Shown piece by piece: positions 36,613 to 46,990 of a DNA stretch of 64,000 nt. The translations under genes were made by a program, and so were the position numbers. How positions within the stretch are numbered: the first letter of the stretch is position 1; each line of letters opens with the position of its first letter. A model generated the notes under the pieces. It did not search any database. It was not told where the DNA came from and saw only the letters and a program-made list of their open reading frames with translations. Source of the stretch: Vibrio ruber DSM 16370 (GTDB taxonomy: Bacteria > Pseudomonadota > Gammaproteobacteria > Enterobacterales > Vibrionaceae); NCBI RefSeq assembly GCF_900163965.1, contig NZ_FULE01000009.1, positions 62,001 through 126,000 of the forward strand, written 5' to 3'.

Positions 36613-37953
36613 TTAACAGTTTGCCTTCACAACATCAGCAATTTTTAATGCCGATTCCCGGACTAGCGCTTCATCTTCACCTTCGACCATGACTCGCAAT
36701 AAGGGTTCGGTGCCCGATTTTCTCAGCAGAACACGTCCTTTATCTCCTAATTCAGCTTCAACAGCAGCCACACACTGTTTTACGGCTTCTGCATCGAGTG
36801 GATTAGAGTCACCGCTGAAACGAACATTCTCCAGAACCTGTGGGAAGAGCTTCATGCCACTGGATAATTCACTCAGTGACATTTCGCTATCAACAACGGC
36901 AGTCAAAACCTGTAGCGCAGCAACAATGGCATCTCCGGTTGTCATTTTATCCAGCAAAATCACATGCCCTGAATTCTCTGCACCGATTTTCCAGTTTTTT
37001 TCCAGCAATTTTTCCATAACATACCGGTCACCGACTGCTGCCCGGGCAAACGGGATTCCCAGCTGCTTCAGCGCAACTTCCATACCAAGGTTGGTCATCA
37101 ATGTACCGACAACACCGCCTTTCAACTCCCCTTTGCGCAGCAAATATCGAGCAATAATATAAGCAATTTGATCACCATCGACTTTGCGACCCAGTGCGTC
37201 TACCATGATGATACGATCTCCGTCACCATCAAACGCCAAACCTATATCTGCCTTTTCTTCCAGCACTTTCTGCTGGATTGCTCTGATATCAGTCGCACCG
37301 ACCTGTTCGTTAATGTTTAAACCGTTTGGATTCACACCAATAGCAATCACATCAGCGCCCAGCTCTCTGAAAACACTTGGTGCGATATGGTATGTTGCCC
37401 CATGTGCGCAATCCACGACAATTCTTAACCCAGACAAACTTAATCTGGATGGGAAAGTGCTTTTGCAAAACTCGATATAACGGCCGGCAGCATCGGTTAA
37501 GCGAGAGGCTTTGCCTAGTTCGGCGGAGGGAACACACTCAATCACTTTATCCAGTTCTTGCTCAATTTCGAGCTCCACCTCATCAGGCAATTTTGTCCCT
37601 TCAGAAGAAAAAAACTTGATACCGTTATCATCATACGGATTGTGGGATGCTGAAATCACGATCCCGGCTTCAGCACGAAAGGTTTGCGTCAGATAAGCCA
37701 CTGCCGGTGTCGGCATAGGGCCAGTCAATGTGGCTTCGAGACCGGCGGCTGCCAACCCGGCTTCCAGTGCGGATTCCAACATATAACCGGAAATGCGAGT
37801 ATCCTTACCGATAATCACCTTACGGGTTCCCTGCTTCGATAAAACCCGACCGGCAGCCCAACCGAGTTTCATCACGAAATCAGGGGTAATCGGAAATTCT
37901 CCAACCTTTCCCCGAACCCCGTCGGTACCAAAATAGCGTCTGTGATTCGACAT
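36613..37953 (-). CDS. glmM: phosphoglucosamine mutase
   Basis: A 446-residue enzyme that converts glucosamine-6-phosphate to glucosamine-1-phosphate for UDP-GlcNAc. The active phosphoserine is Ser103 in SASHNP. The magnesium loop DGDGDR lies at about 243-248, the sugar loop is GAENSGH, and the phosphate-binding loop is [10 protein letters not shown]. It follows folP in the same direction. Confidence 0.98.
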   Translation of the reverse strand: MSNHRRYFGTDGVRGKVGEFPITPDFVMKLGWAAGRVLSKQGTRKVIIGKDTRISGYMLESALEAGLAAAGLEATLTGPMPTPAVAYLTQTFRAEAGIVISASHNPYDDNGIKFFSSEGTKLPDEVELEIEQELDKVIECVPSAELGKASRLTDAAGRYIEFCKSTFPSRLSLSGLRIVVDCAHGATYHIAPSVFRELGADVIAIGVNPNGLNINEQVGATDIRAIQQKVLEEKADIGLAFDGDGDRIIMVDALGRKVDGDQIAYIIARYLLRKGELKGGVVGTLMTNLGMEVALKQLGIPFARAAVGDRYVMEKLLEKNWKIGAENSGHVILLDKMTTGDAIVAALQVLTAVVDSEMSLSELSSGMKLFPQVLENVRFSGDSNPLDAEAVKQCVAAVEAELGDKGRVLLRKSGTEPLLRVMVEGEDEALVRESALKIADVVKANC

Positions 37954-37970
37954 CGATATTCCTACTTTTA

Positions 37971-38807
37971 TTATGATTGATTCGCTTGAATCATACTGAT
38001 TATTTTCATCGCTTCAACGGTTTCATCGACATCATGAACCCTGAAAATCTGTGCGCCTTGCATGGCTGCCACCGCAGCGCAGACAACACTCGCAACCATG
38101 CAGTCAGCGGGCTGTTTACCAAGAAATTTATGCAGCATTGTCTTTCTTGACAGACCAATCAACAATGGCAAACCAAACTGATGAAAAGTATTTAGATTGG
38201 CTAATAAATGGTAATTATGCTCAAGGGTTTTGCCAAACCCAAAACCGGGATCAAGAATAATATTTTCTCGTCTGATCCCTGCTTCTTCACAGATGGTAAT
38301 TCTGTCATTTAAAAAAGTGTAAACATCTTGAACAACGTCACGATATTCAGGACGCTCTTGCATGGTTCCGGGTTGTCCTTGCATGTGCATTAAACAGACA
38401 GGAATATTCGCCTTCGCAACGACGGCTAATGCATCAGGCTCCTGAAGTGAACGAATGTCATTAATCATATCTGCACCGGCATCAATGCTCTGTTGCATCA
38501 CTTCAGCTTTGCTTGTATCGACAGAAATCCATATATCCGGATATTTTTGCCGAATAGCGCCGACCACAGGAACGACCCGTTCCAATTCTTCGGCTACAGT
38601 AACTTCGGCAGCCCCCGGGCGAGTAGATTCTCCCCCGACATCAATAATCGTCGCACCAGCTTCAATCATTGAATCGGCATGGGCTAATGCTTTTTCCGGA
38701 GAAGTGAACTGCCCACCATCAGAAAAAGAGTCAGGCGTCGTATTCAAAATCCCCATCACCTGAGGGCTACTCAAATTTAAGGTTTTATTGGATGACCGAA
38801 TTTCCAT
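37971..38807 (-). CDS. folP: dihydropteroate synthase
   Basis: A 278-residue TIM-barrel enzyme that condenses p-aminobenzoate with the pterin diphosphate in folate synthesis; it is the target of sulfonamides. It has the pterin-site motifs [14 protein letters not shown] near the start, [11 protein letters not shown], and DPGFGFGKT. It lies 17 bp before glmM and 61 bp after ftsH, across a hairpin. Confidence 0.98.
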   Translation of the reverse strand: MEIRSSNKTLNLSSPQVMGILNTTPDSFSDGGQFTSPEKALAHADSMIEAGATIIDVGGESTRPGAAEVTVAEELERVVPVVGAIRQKYPDIWISVDTSKAEVMQQSIDAGADMINDIRSLQEPDALAVVAKANIPVCLMHMQGQPGTMQERPEYRDVVQDVYTFLNDRITICEEAGIRRENIILDPGFGFGKTLEHNYHLLANLNTFHQFGLPLLIGLSRKTMLHKFLGKQPADCMVASVVCAAVAAMQGAQIFRVHDVDETVEAMKIISMIQANQS

Positions 38808-38824
38808 AACACTCCCATAATAGC

Positions 38825-38853
38825 AAAAGCCCCGACTATACCGGGGCTTTTTT
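38825..38853 (-). terminator. hairpin between ftsH and folP
   Basis: AAAAGCCCCG / CGGGGCTTTT, a 10-bp stem with a 7-nt loop. The minus strand has only four Ts after it, so termination between ftsH and folP is likely partial. Confidence 0.7.
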
Positions 38854-38868
38854 CACAGACAAAACGAG

Positions 38869-40821
38869 TTACTCTGTTCGTCCATTTTGATCATCATTAT
38901 CTGATTTATCCTGCGGCTCTTCACTTTGAGTTTGATCAGGTGTCGAATCAGTTGTCTGTTCCGTTGGCTTCATTTTCTCTTGAGCCCTCAATTCCTGTTC
39001 AACCCATCCGGCAGGCTCCCTGACTTCGGCTTTTCGATCCATCAAATCATCGATCTGACCGGCATCAATGGTTTCATACTTCATCAATGCATCTTTCATC
39101 GAGTGCATGATATCCATATTTTCCAGCAGAATTTTTTTCGCTCGTTCATAGTTTCGGTCAATAATCTTCCGAATTTCGTCATCGATCAACTTTGCTGTAT
39201 CGTCAGACATATGCTTCGTTTTCGTCACACTACGTCCCAGAAAAACTTCACCCTCTTCTTCGGTATACAGCAATGGCCCCAATTTTTCGGAGAATCCCCA
39301 TTGGGTCACCATCTTACGTGCAATATCAGTCGCACGCTCAATATCGTTTGACGCCCCGGTTGATACTTTATCTGCACCATAAATCAACTCTTCAGCAAGA
39401 CGTCCACCATACAAGCTAGAAATCATCGACTCCAGATGTTGCCGAGACATACTGATGCGATCCTGCTCCGGCAAGTACATAGTGACACCTAAAGCACGAC
39501 CACGCGGGATGATCGATACTTTATAAACCGGGTCATGCTCAGGTACTAAGCGTCCGACAATCGCGTGTCCGGCTTCATGATAGGCCGTTGATGCTTTGGT
39601 TTCTTCTGACATGACCATGGAACGCCGCTCAGCCCCCATCATGATTTTGTCTTTTGCCAGTTCAAATTCAACCATCGACACATTACGTTTATTTCCCCGG
39701 GCTGCGAACAGTGCCGCTTCATTGACCAAGTTCGCCAAATCTGCACCAGAGAAACCCGGCGTACCACGAGCAATCAACGAGGCATTGACATCGTTGGAAG
39801 TCGGAACTTTGCGCATATGAACTTTCAGGATCTGTTCACGGCCACGAATATCCGGTAATCCAACCACAACCTGACGGTCAAAACGACCGGGACGTAACAA
39901 CGCTGGGTCTAAAACATCCGGACGGTTAGTCGCAGCAATAACAATGATACCTTCATGCCCTTCAAAACCATCCATTTCAACCAACATTTGGTTCAATGTC
40001 TGTTCACGTTCATCGTGCCCACCACCGACACCGGCACCGCGCTGACGCCCGACAGCATCGATTTCATCGATGAATATAATACAAGGGGAAGCCTTTTTGG
40101 CCTGCTCAAACATGTCTCTGACCCGGGAAGCACCGACCCCGACGAACATTTCCACAAAATCAGAACCTGAAATGGTGAAAAACGGGACCTTTGCTTCTCC
40201 GGCAATGGCCTTCGCTAACAACGTTTTCCCGGTCCCCGGAGGACCAACCATTAAAACACCCGTTGGAATTTTTCCGCCGAGTTTCTGGAAACGGCTCGGA
40301 TCGCGCAGATAGTCGACAAGCTCTTTAACGTCTTCCTTGGCTTCATCACAGCCGGCAACATCTCCGAATGTGGTTTTAATCTGCTCTTCAGTCATCATGC
40401 GGGCTTTGCTCTTACCGAACGACATGGCACCTTTACCACCACCGCCCTGCATCTGTCGCATAAAGAAGATCCAGACACCGATCAGAAGAATCATCGGGAA
40501 CCAAGAGATAAAAATCGTACCCAGTAGGCTTTGTTCTTCAGGAGGCGTTCCCTGAACTTTGACATTCTGATTAATCAGATCATCGAGCAATTTCTGATCA
40601 TACACTGGCATGTACGTTACATAACGAGTACTGCTGCCCCGACGGGTAAAAGTGATCTCACTATCTTTGAATTGTGCTTCCTGAATCTGACCCTGCCCCA
40701 CTTCTTTCACGAAAGTGGTATAGTCAACCGCCCTGCCACTATTATCTCCAGGGCCAAAGCTCTGAAATACTGACATTAAGACAACGGCGATAACCAGCCA
40801 TAATATTAAATTTTTTGCCAT
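38869..40821 (-). CDS. ftsH: ATP-dependent zinc metalloprotease FtsH
   Basis: A 650-residue inner-membrane AAA+ protease with two N-terminal TM helices (about 4-22 and 98-118). The AAA domain has Walker A GPPGTGKT and the second region of homology, and the zinc protease domain has HEAGH near residue 415. It degrades membrane proteins and regulators such as sigma-32 and LpxC in E. coli. The start MAKNLILW at 40821 is chosen over a TTG at 40830. An acidic, Asp/Gln-rich tail ends the protein. Confidence 0.98.
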   Translation of the reverse strand: MAKNLILWLVIAVVLMSVFQSFGPGDNSGRAVDYTTFVKEVGQGQIQEAQFKDSEITFTRRGSSTRYVTYMPVYDQKLLDDLINQNVKVQGTPPEEQSLLGTIFISWFPMILLIGVWIFFMRQMQGGGGKGAMSFGKSKARMMTEEQIKTTFGDVAGCDEAKEDVKELVDYLRDPSRFQKLGGKIPTGVLMVGPPGTGKTLLAKAIAGEAKVPFFTISGSDFVEMFVGVGASRVRDMFEQAKKASPCIIFIDEIDAVGRQRGAGVGGGHDEREQTLNQMLVEMDGFEGHEGIIVIAATNRPDVLDPALLRPGRFDRQVVVGLPDIRGREQILKVHMRKVPTSNDVNASLIARGTPGFSGADLANLVNEAALFAARGNKRNVSMVEFELAKDKIMMGAERRSMVMSEETKASTAYHEAGHAIVGRLVPEHDPVYKVSIIPRGRALGVTMYLPEQDRISMSRQHLESMISSLYGGRLAEELIYGADKVSTGASNDIERATDIARKMVTQWGFSEKLGPLLYTEEEGEVFLGRSVTKTKHMSDDTAKLIDDEIRKIIDRNYERAKKILLENMDIMHSMKDALMKYETIDAGQIDDLMDRKAEVREPAGWVEQELRAQEKMKPTEQTTDSTPDQTQSEEPQDKSDNDDQNGRTE

Positions 40822-40928
40822 GTCACTCAAGGTGTAAGCCTCGCGATAACTAGTTGTAATTAAAGGTAGGGTACTACAGATTATAGTATGTCGCTACCGT
40901 ATCAGCAGCGACGGAGCCCCGTAAATGG

Positions 40929-41558
40929 TTACCCTTTGTAACCAGTTGCTACAATATAGACTTCCCGGGAGCGTGCTCTCGATGAGTCTGGTTTTCTTAT
41001 TTTAACCACTTTAAACAGTGACCGGACATCTTTCACGTATTGATCAAAGCCTTCTCCCTGAAAAACTTTGACAATAAAGCTACCATTCTCAGCGAGCACT
41101 TGTCGACACATGTCTAGGGCCAATTCGACCAGATACATTGCTCTGGGTTGATCAACCGATAAGTTTCCGGCCATATTCGGTGCCATATCAGACATCACAA
41201 CATCAACAAGGTTCGGAGAAATTCTATCGAGTAACGCATTTAAAATGCCTTCTTCCCGGAAGTCCCCCTGAAGAAAGGCAACCCCTGCAATCGAATCCAT
41301 TGGCAAAATGTCACAGGCAATCACCTGACCGGTATCACCAACAATATTTGCAGCATACTGAGACCACCCTCCGGGGGCAGCCCCCAAATCAACCACAGTC
41401 ATTCCCGGCTTAAGCAGTTTATCTTTCCCTTGGATTTCTTCTAATTTGAAGATAGCACGAGAACGATAACCTTTCTTCTTCGCGTCATTTACATATTTAT
41501 CATCAAAATGCTCTTTCAGCCATCGGCCTGAGCTCGCAGAATGCTTATTTTTACTCAT
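40929..41558 (-). CDS. rlmE: 23S rRNA 2'-O-methyltransferase (U2552) RlmE
   Basis: A 209-residue SAM-dependent methyltransferase (FtsJ/RrmJ), a heat-shock protein in E. coli. It has [13 protein letters not shown] as SAM motif I and [10 protein letters not shown] as the catalytic region, plus the K-D-K-E catalytic tetrad positions. The frame is open to 41615, but the ATG at 41558 gives the family length and has GGA 7 nt upstream. It lies before ftsH and under a heat-shock-type promoter. Confidence 0.97.
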   Translation of the reverse strand: MSKNKHSASSGRWLKEHFDDKYVNDAKKKGYRSRAIFKLEEIQGKDKLLKPGMTVVDLGAAPGGWSQYAANIVGDTGQVIACDILPMDSIAGVAFLQGDFREEGILNALLDRISPNLVDVVMSDMAPNMAGNLSVDQPRAMYLVELALDMCRQVLAENGSFIVKVFQGEGFDQYVKDVRSLFKVVKIRKPDSSRARSREVYIVATGYKG

Positions 41559-41620
41559 TTCTGTTCCAATACAAATCACTTCACCAGATAAACAAAAGGC
41601 GGAAGATGTGGTCATCTTCC

Positions 41621-41650
41621 ATAGATGGCGCTAAAATAGTTGTTTTCAAC
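41621..41650 (-). promoter_or_regulatory. sigma-32-type heat-shock promoter for rlmE-ftsH
   Basis: On the minus strand GTTGAAA, 13 nt and CGCCATCTAT fit the sigma-32 pattern (CTTGAAA, 13-15 nt, CCCCATnT) with only one or two changes in each block. It lies about 63 bp before rlmE, where the E. coli ortholog also has a heat-shock promoter. Confidence 0.75.
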
Positions 41651-41680
41651 CCTAATATAGTAAATTAAATTGGCTGCATC

Positions 41681-41977
41681 ATGAACCTAAGCACAAAACA
41701 GAAACAGCATTTAAAGGGCTTAGCCCACCATTTGAAACCCGTCGTACTCATGGGCGCAAATGGCCTGACAGAAGCCGTGCTTGCAGAGATCGAAATTGCA
41801 CTCGATCATCACGAATTAATCAAAGTCAAAGTTGTGTCAGAAGATCGGGAAACCAAGCAGCTGATTATTGACGCAATTATTCGCGAAACCGGAGCTGAAA
41901 AAATCCAAACCATCGGCAAGGTGCTGGTGTTATACCGTCCTTCAGAACAACGAAGAATAGAAATTCCCAGAAAATAA
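41681..41977 (+). CDS. yhbY: YhbY, CRM-domain RNA-binding protein
   Basis: A 98-residue protein consisting of one CRM domain (LSTKQKQHLKGLAHHLKPVV, the GxxG-type loop MGANGLTEAV, then HELIKVKV). It binds pre-50S particles in E. coli. It is divergent from rlmE and followed by a strong terminator, as in other gammaproteobacteria. Confidence 0.95.
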   Translation: MNLSTKQKQHLKGLAHHLKPVVLMGANGLTEAVLAEIEIALDHHELIKVKVVSEDRETKQLIIDAIIRETGAEKIQTIGKVLVLYRPSEQRRIEIPRK

Positions 41978-42003
41978 AAAAAGCCGCGTTAGCGGCTTTT
42001 TTT
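41976..42003. terminator. bidirectional terminator between yhbY and greA
   Basis: AAGCCGC/GCGGCTT stem with a 4-nt loop, A-run on the left and seven Ts on the right. It can end both yhbY (plus) and greA (minus). Confidence 0.9.
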
Positions 42004-42046
42004 ATTACGACTATCAACAACATCGATAAATAGCCTTTGCCATTTT

Positions 42047-42520
42047 TTATTTATACTCGACTTTATCGATATCGAAAGTTTTTTCACCGCCCGGGGTGAC
42101 GATGGTGACTTCATCACCTTCGATCTTACCAATCAGCCCCCGCGCAATCGGAGAACTGACTGAAATACGTCCAGTTTTAATATCAGCTTCATCATCACCG
42201 ACAATCTGGTAGCTTTTTTCCTCGTCGGTTTCCACATCAATCACTGTCACCGTCGAACCGAAAATAATTTTGCCGGAATTATCAAGCTTAGTGACATCAA
42301 TGACTTGAGCAATGGACAGTTTATACTCGATATCGCGAATTTGGGCTTCACAGATTCCCTGTTCTTCCCGGGCAGCATGATACTCTGCATTTTCCTTCAG
42401 ATCTCCCAGTTCACGAGCTTCAGCAATCGCCTGTGAAATCTTTGGCCGTAATTTCAGGAGTCGGTCAAGCTCTTCACGAAGGAGTTGCTCGCCACGAACC
42501 GTCATTGGAACTTTTTCCAT
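42047..42520 (-). CDS. greA: transcript cleavage factor GreA
   Basis: A 157-residue protein with an N-terminal coiled coil ending in the acidic tip ([20 protein letters not shown], with the D-x-x-E-N pair that acts in RNA polymerase) and a C-terminal FKBP-like domain ([13 protein letters not shown]). It rescues backtracked RNA polymerase. The open frame runs to 42595, but the ATG at 42520 fits the family and has GAGGT upstream; the extra residues would be coded by the leader hairpin. Confidence 0.97.
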   Translation of the reverse strand: MEKVPMTVRGEQLLREELDRLLKLRPKISQAIAEARELGDLKENAEYHAAREEQGICEAQIRDIEYKLSIAQVIDVTKLDNSGKIIFGSTVTVIDVETDEEKSYQIVGDDEADIKTGRISVSSPIARGLIGKIEGDEVTIVTPGGEKTFDIDKVEYK

Positions 42521-42557
42521 TTTATACCTCGAAACCAAAGTTATCTTTGGACAAAAC

Positions 42558-42591
42558 AAAACTACCCAATCCCCAAGGATTAGGTAGTTTT
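42558..42591 (-). promoter_or_regulatory. greA leader hairpin, attenuator-like
   Basis: AAAACTACC pairs with GGTAGTTTT and AATCC with GGATT, making a 14-bp stem with one mismatch and a 4-nt loop. On the minus strand it is followed by TTTTGTTTTG. It lies about 40 bp before the greA start. In E. coli, termination in the greA leader yields the small RNA GraL, so this may be an analogous structure. Confidence 0.65.
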
Positions 42592-42595
42592 TCAT

Positions 42596-43090
42596 TCAAA
42601 TTGATGGTGCCAGTGTAAACAAAGTTGGTGGTGAAATCATCTAAATTCAAGGCACCAATTTAGAAATCTTTGACACGACCAATTTAGAGCACCGACTCGC
42701 CTCTGTGAAAAATTGATCCATGCCACAGAACATTATTCTAAATATGAAGCAAAAGTCGTAAAAAAAAATAAATATAGATTAAATTTTTCAAGTAATGGAA
42801 CTTTGCCGAACCATATAAAAATCATTTAAAAACAAATACTTGATATTTATTTATATTCAATAAAATATCATTCAGCACGTTGATTTATATCATTTTACTA
42901 ACTTTGTCTCAGTCTTGCATGTACAACTAGATTACGAAGAAGGCGAAAAGTTCAATGTTTCGTATGTTTTTATGTTGCATTGGGTGTATCGCATTACAGA
43001 TGATGGACGATAGTCGCGATGCCTCGCTTAACAGGTCAGACCGATTATGTTCTTCAACGTTTATGGACAGTAAATTTTAGGATTAACAAG
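42596..43090 (+). promoter_or_regulatory. long AT-rich upstream region of ompU
   Basis: About 495 bp with no credible gene. It is AT-rich with several A/T runs (about 42750-42880), as expected for the ToxR/H-NS-controlled ompU promoters of other vibrios. I could not place exact -35/-10 boxes or ToxR sites. Confidence 0.5.
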
Positions 43091-44095
43091 ATGAAAAAAA
43101 CTCTGATCGCTCTTGCAGTGGCAGGTGCTGCAGTGGCAACTGGCGTGAACGCTGGTGAACTATACAATCAAGACGGCACATCCCTAACGATGAAAGGACG
43201 TGTCGAAGCTATTCTTTCTCTGAAAGACGGTGATGCATCAGACGAATCTCGTACTCGTCTGGGTTTCTTAGGCAAACAAGAAATCAACGATAACCTGTAT
43301 GGTCTAGGCTATTTCGAAGGCCAATTTACATCTGATGATGGTGATAGTGCAGGCAACGTAAAAAACGATAAAGACAGTGAAGTTCAAAATCGTTATACAT
43401 ACGCCGGTCTGGGTGGTACCTACGGTTTGGTGACTTACGGTAAGCAAGACGGTGTATTGACTCCGCTGTCTGATTTTACTGATATCATGTCATATCACGG
43501 TGACAACGCAGTTAAAAAACTGACTGTACTTGATCGTGCAGATAACCAATTAAAATATGCCGGTTCATTTGACAATCTGAATGTTTTTGCTGAATACCGT
43601 TTTGCTGACCGTGTTGAGGACAACACAGCTAACACTATTGATAATAATGATCAAGATGGTTACGGCCTGTCCGCAACTTATGCATTGGCAGATATCGGCG
43701 TTGATCTAGGTCTAGGTTACGGTGCACAAAATGATGACAATCAAATCGTTGCCACAGTTGCTTATACCCTGAATGACCTATACCTGTCAGCATTGTACAG
43801 CCACATCGACTTCGATGCAGCCGGTGCTGATGACTACGACGGTTATGAACTTGCAGCTTCTTATACCATCGATAAAACTAAACTGATTGCCACATATAAC
43901 TATGGTGAAACAGATAAAGATGTCGCTAATTATCTTGCTCTAGAAGTTGCTTATTACTTCCAGCCAAACTTCCGCAGCTATGTGTCTTACAACATCAATA
44001 TGCTTGATAAAGATGATGTAGACCTTGCCGGTAGCCCAATTGGTGATAATGCTACTGAAGATGATATGGTTGTAGGTCTACGCTACGACTTCTAA
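43091..44095 (+). CDS. ompU: OmpU-like general porin
   Basis: A 334-residue outer-membrane beta-barrel with a signal peptide (KKTLIALAVAGAAVATGVNA, cleavage before GELYNQ) and a C-terminal GLRYDF ending in the Phe needed for BAM insertion. The internal stretches YTYAGLGGTYG, DFTDIMSYHG and FRSYVSYNIN match V. cholerae OmpU closely. It forms a trimeric, cation-preferring pore. The ATG at 43091 has AGGA 8 nt upstream; the longer frame from 43019 is not needed. The greA-ompU-dacB order is as in V. cholerae. Confidence 0.95.
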   Translation: MKKTLIALAVAGAAVATGVNAGELYNQDGTSLTMKGRVEAILSLKDGDASDESRTRLGFLGKQEINDNLYGLGYFEGQFTSDDGDSAGNVKNDKDSEVQNRYTYAGLGGTYGLVTYGKQDGVLTPLSDFTDIMSYHGDNAVKKLTVLDRADNQLKYAGSFDNLNVFAEYRFADRVEDNTANTIDNNDQDGYGLSATYALADIGVDLGLGYGAQNDDNQIVATVAYTLNDLYLSALYSHIDFDAAGADDYDGYELAASYTIDKTKLIATYNYGETDKDVANYLALEVAYYFQPNFRSYVSYNINMLDKDDVDLAGSPIGDNATEDDMVVGLRYDF

Positions 44096-44118
44096 TCTGA
44101 ACCAGATTTAAGATCCTT

Positions 44119-44147
44119 AAAACGCCCGCGCTAGCGGGCGTTTTTTT
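44119..44147 (+). terminator. terminator of ompU
   Basis: CGCCCGC/GCGGGCG stem with a 4-nt loop and seven Ts, 24 bp after the ompU stop. Confidence 0.92.
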
Positions 44148-44194
44148 ATCTGGTTATACTAGTCGCATGACATCATTATATATTAGGTTACTTT

Positions 44195-45637
44195 GTGCTT
44201 CGGACGCTTCTGTTGACTATTGCCTGTTTTGTTCTGACTGCTGAATTATGCGCAGCTCAGGCAACGCCTTATACCCGTCTGCTGCCACCGACCAGCCGGA
44301 CAGCACTGATCGTTGAACAACTGGACTCGCACCAACGAGAAATCGATACCGGCAGTCAGTCATTCTATCCTCCTGCCAGCACCATGAAGCTACTTACCGC
44401 ACTGGCGGCTAAACTGGAACTGGGCGATCAATTCCGCTTCAAAACCTTATTAGGTCGTGCAGATCATGATTTGATTCTCCACTTTAGCGGAGATCCTCAG
44501 CTCACGACGGATGATTTGAAACAGATGTTTGTAGCGCTGAAGCAACAGGGTATTAAGCAAATTGACGGGAATTTGTGGCTCGATAATACACTGTTCAGCG
44601 GCTACGAAAGAGCCGTAGGATGGCCTTGGGATATTCTGGGAGTTTGCTACAGCGCCCCGTCGAGTGTCATTGTATTAGATGAAAACTGTGTTCCCGGATC
44701 AATTTACACGCAAAAGGATGGTAACACTCGCGTTTATATCCCTGAACAATACCCGATTTATGTTTCAACTCAGGCAAAAACAGTTTCATTACAACAACAA
44801 AAGCAGCAACTGTGCGATCTTGAGCTACGCAGCAATCATGAAAACAGCTACCGTTTGTCCGGGTGTCTGGTTCAGCGCAGTTCACCGCTCCCCTTAAAAT
44901 TTGCGCTCCAGAATCCCAGCCTTTACGCGACACGTATTGTTTACAGAATTCTCAATCAACTGGGAATCAAACTCTCGGGAGATGTCATTGTCGGACACCC
45001 TCCCAAACCATTGCAACAAGTATTGGCTTATCATGAATCTAAACCGCTGGTTGAATTGCTTGATACCATGCTGAAAGAGTCTGATAACCTGATCGCCAAT
45101 AATGTGACCAAAACGCTGGGTCATCAGTTTTTTGTACAAGCAGGGAGTTTTGCCAATGGGACAGAAGCAATCAAACAGATCTTATATGCCAAAGCTGGTA
45201 TTGATCTCAAAAGCGCCCAACTGGTTGATGGTTCCGGATTATCACGGAATAATCGAATGACAGCGAATCAGATGGCAGCCGTATTACGGTATATCTGGCA
45301 GAATGATACATCATTGAATTTAATCGCGTTGTTACCTATGGCGGGTCAAAGCGGCACACTGAAATACCGCAAAAGTATGCGTTCTTCGGTTGTGAAAGGT
45401 CATTTAACTGCCAAAAGCGGTTCTTTGTACGGTAGTTATAACATGGCGGGATATGGGCTGGATAAAACAGGTCAGCCTCAGGTTCTGTTTGTTCAGTTTG
45501 TTACGGACTACTTCCCGGATGATCAGGAACAAACCGTTCAGACCCCATCACAACTTGAGCAGTTTGAAGAAAAACTGTATCGGGATATCATCCAGATGAG
45601 CCAACAAAAACAATCTTATCTATCCAGTATAAAATAA
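44195..45637 (+). CDS. dacB: D-alanyl-D-alanine carboxypeptidase/endopeptidase DacB (PBP4)
   Basis: A 480-residue periplasmic S13 peptidase with a signal peptide (cleavage near LCAA-QA). The penicillin-binding motifs are SxxK in PASTMKLL (about residues 62-65), SxN in KESDNLIAN (about 300) and KSG in TAKSGSL (about 410). It trims pentapeptides and cleaves peptidoglycan cross-links. The start is a GTG with AGG 7 nt upstream. Confidence 0.95.
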   Translation: MLRTLLLTIACFVLTAELCAAQATPYTRLLPPTSRTALIVEQLDSHQREIDTGSQSFYPPASTMKLLTALAAKLELGDQFRFKTLLGRADHDLILHFSGDPQLTTDDLKQMFVALKQQGIKQIDGNLWLDNTLFSGYERAVGWPWDILGVCYSAPSSVIVLDENCVPGSIYTQKDGNTRVYIPEQYPIYVSTQAKTVSLQQQKQQLCDLELRSNHENSYRLSGCLVQRSSPLPLKFALQNPSLYATRIVYRILNQLGIKLSGDVIVGHPPKPLQQVLAYHESKPLVELLDTMLKESDNLIANNVTKTLGHQFFVQAGSFANGTEAIKQILYAKAGIDLKSAQLVDGSGLSRNNRMTANQMAAVLRYIWQNDTSLNLIALLPMAGQSGTLKYRKSMRSSVVKGHLTAKSGSLYGSYNMAGYGLDKTGQPQVLFVQFVTDYFPDDQEQTVQTPSQLEQFEEKLYRDIIQMSQQKQSYLSSIK

Positions 45638-45665
45638 AGCCTGAATCATCACATCAGGCTTTATA
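45631..45665. terminator. shared terminator of dacB and tyrS
   Basis: TAAAGCCTGA / TCAGGCTTTA, a 10-bp stem with a 9-nt loop between convergent genes. Confidence 0.8.
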
Positions 45666-45673
45666 TAGGTATC

Positions 45674-46861
45674 TTACTGAATCGTCACGCGGGCAAATTT
45701 CCGCTTACCGACCTGAAGCACATAGGTGCCATTGTCAGGAATCCATTTGGTGTCCTGGATTTTCTCCCCTGCCGCTTTCGCAGCCCCCTGACGAATCATC
45801 CGCATCGCATCCGATGTCGATCCAACCAGACCGGCATCCTTTAAGATATTACCGATAGCGATACCGGATGAAAACGTGAATTCAGGCATTTCATCAGGGA
45901 TCGCCCCTTTCTGGAAACGCGCAATGAATTCTTGCTCAGCACCATCAGCGGCAGCTTCATCGTGGAAACGCGCAATGATTTCTTTCGCCAGCAAAATCTT
46001 AATATCCCGAGGGTTCTTACCGGCAGCAACCTCGTCCTTAAACTGCTGGATTTCGGTCAGAGGCCGGAACGATAGCAAGTCATAATAGCTCCACATCAAC
46101 TCGTCAGAAATCGACATAATTTTGCCAAACATGTCTTCGGGAGCTTCATTGATGCCGATATAGTTATGCGCTGACTTCGACATTTTCTTCTCGCCATCCA
46201 GACCAACGAGCAATGGCATCATCAGCACGACCTGCTGCTTTTGACCGTGTGCTTTTTGTAATTCACGCCCCATCAACAGATTAAATTTTTGGTCTGTCCC
46301 ACCAAGCTCAACATCGGTTTCCATTGCTACGGAATCATAACCTTGCAGTAGCGGATACATAAATTCATGAATCGCAATCGGCTGACCACTATGATAACGC
46401 TTTTTAAAATCATCCCGTTCCAGCATACGGGCAACGGTCTGATTGGCTGCCAAACGAAGCATTCCCTCGGCACCTAATTCAGAAAGCCACTCGGAGTTAA
46501 ACTGAATTTTTGTTTTTTCAGGATCGAGAATTTTAAAAACCTGCTCTTTGTAAGTCTCAGCATTACGAATCACATCTTCCCGGGTCAACGGCGGACGTGT
46601 GGTGTTTTTTCCTGTCGGATCGCCGACCATACCGGTGAAATCACCGATGAGGAAAGTCACTTCATGCCCCAGCTCCTGAAAAGCACGCAGTTTATTCAAA
46701 ATCACAGTATGACCTAAATGAATATCCGGTGCGGTTGGATCAGCACCCAACTTAATTCTTAACGGACGGCCTTCTTTCAGTTTTGCTATCAGTTCCTCTT
46801 CAGGAATCAACTCTTCAACACCGCGCTTTATCTCAGCTAATGCGGTTTCAATTGTTGCCAT
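45674..46861 (-). CDS. tyrS: tyrosine-tRNA ligase
   Basis: A 395-residue class I synthetase. The HIGH-like motif is HLGH at residues 48-51, KMSKS lies at about 226-230, and an S4 RNA-binding domain forms the C-terminus (about 335-395). The short form without the long E. coli TyrS insertions belongs to the second bacterial TyrRS group. The ATG at 46861 is preferred, with GGGAG upstream, over a start at 46879. Confidence 0.96.
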   Translation of the reverse strand: MATIETALAEIKRGVEELIPEEELIAKLKEGRPLRIKLGADPTAPDIHLGHTVILNKLRAFQELGHEVTFLIGDFTGMVGDPTGKNTTRPPLTREDVIRNAETYKEQVFKILDPEKTKIQFNSEWLSELGAEGMLRLAANQTVARMLERDDFKKRYHSGQPIAIHEFMYPLLQGYDSVAMETDVELGGTDQKFNLLMGRELQKAHGQKQQVVLMMPLLVGLDGEKKMSKSAHNYIGINEAPEDMFGKIMSISDELMWSYYDLLSFRPLTEIQQFKDEVAAGKNPRDIKILLAKEIIARFHDEAAADGAEQEFIARFQKGAIPDEMPEFTFSSGIAIGNILKDAGLVGSTSDAMRMIRQGAAKAAGEKIQDTKWIPDNGTYVLQVGKRKFARVTIQ

Positions 46862-46990
46862 TCTCGTTCGCTCCCACAAATTTGGCAGAAATTTATTAGT
46901 TAGATATATTACTTGAATAGCGATGCATTTTGAAACCAGTTAAACTATTGTTCTAAGGATTTTATGAACCATCGGTAAAACGCTGTCTAT

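Noticed and set aside
40880..40885. TATAAT upstream of ftsH as a promoter
   Set aside because: The -10 is perfect but the sequence at the right distance upstream matches the -35 consensus poorly, so I could not support it as a separate ftsH promoter.
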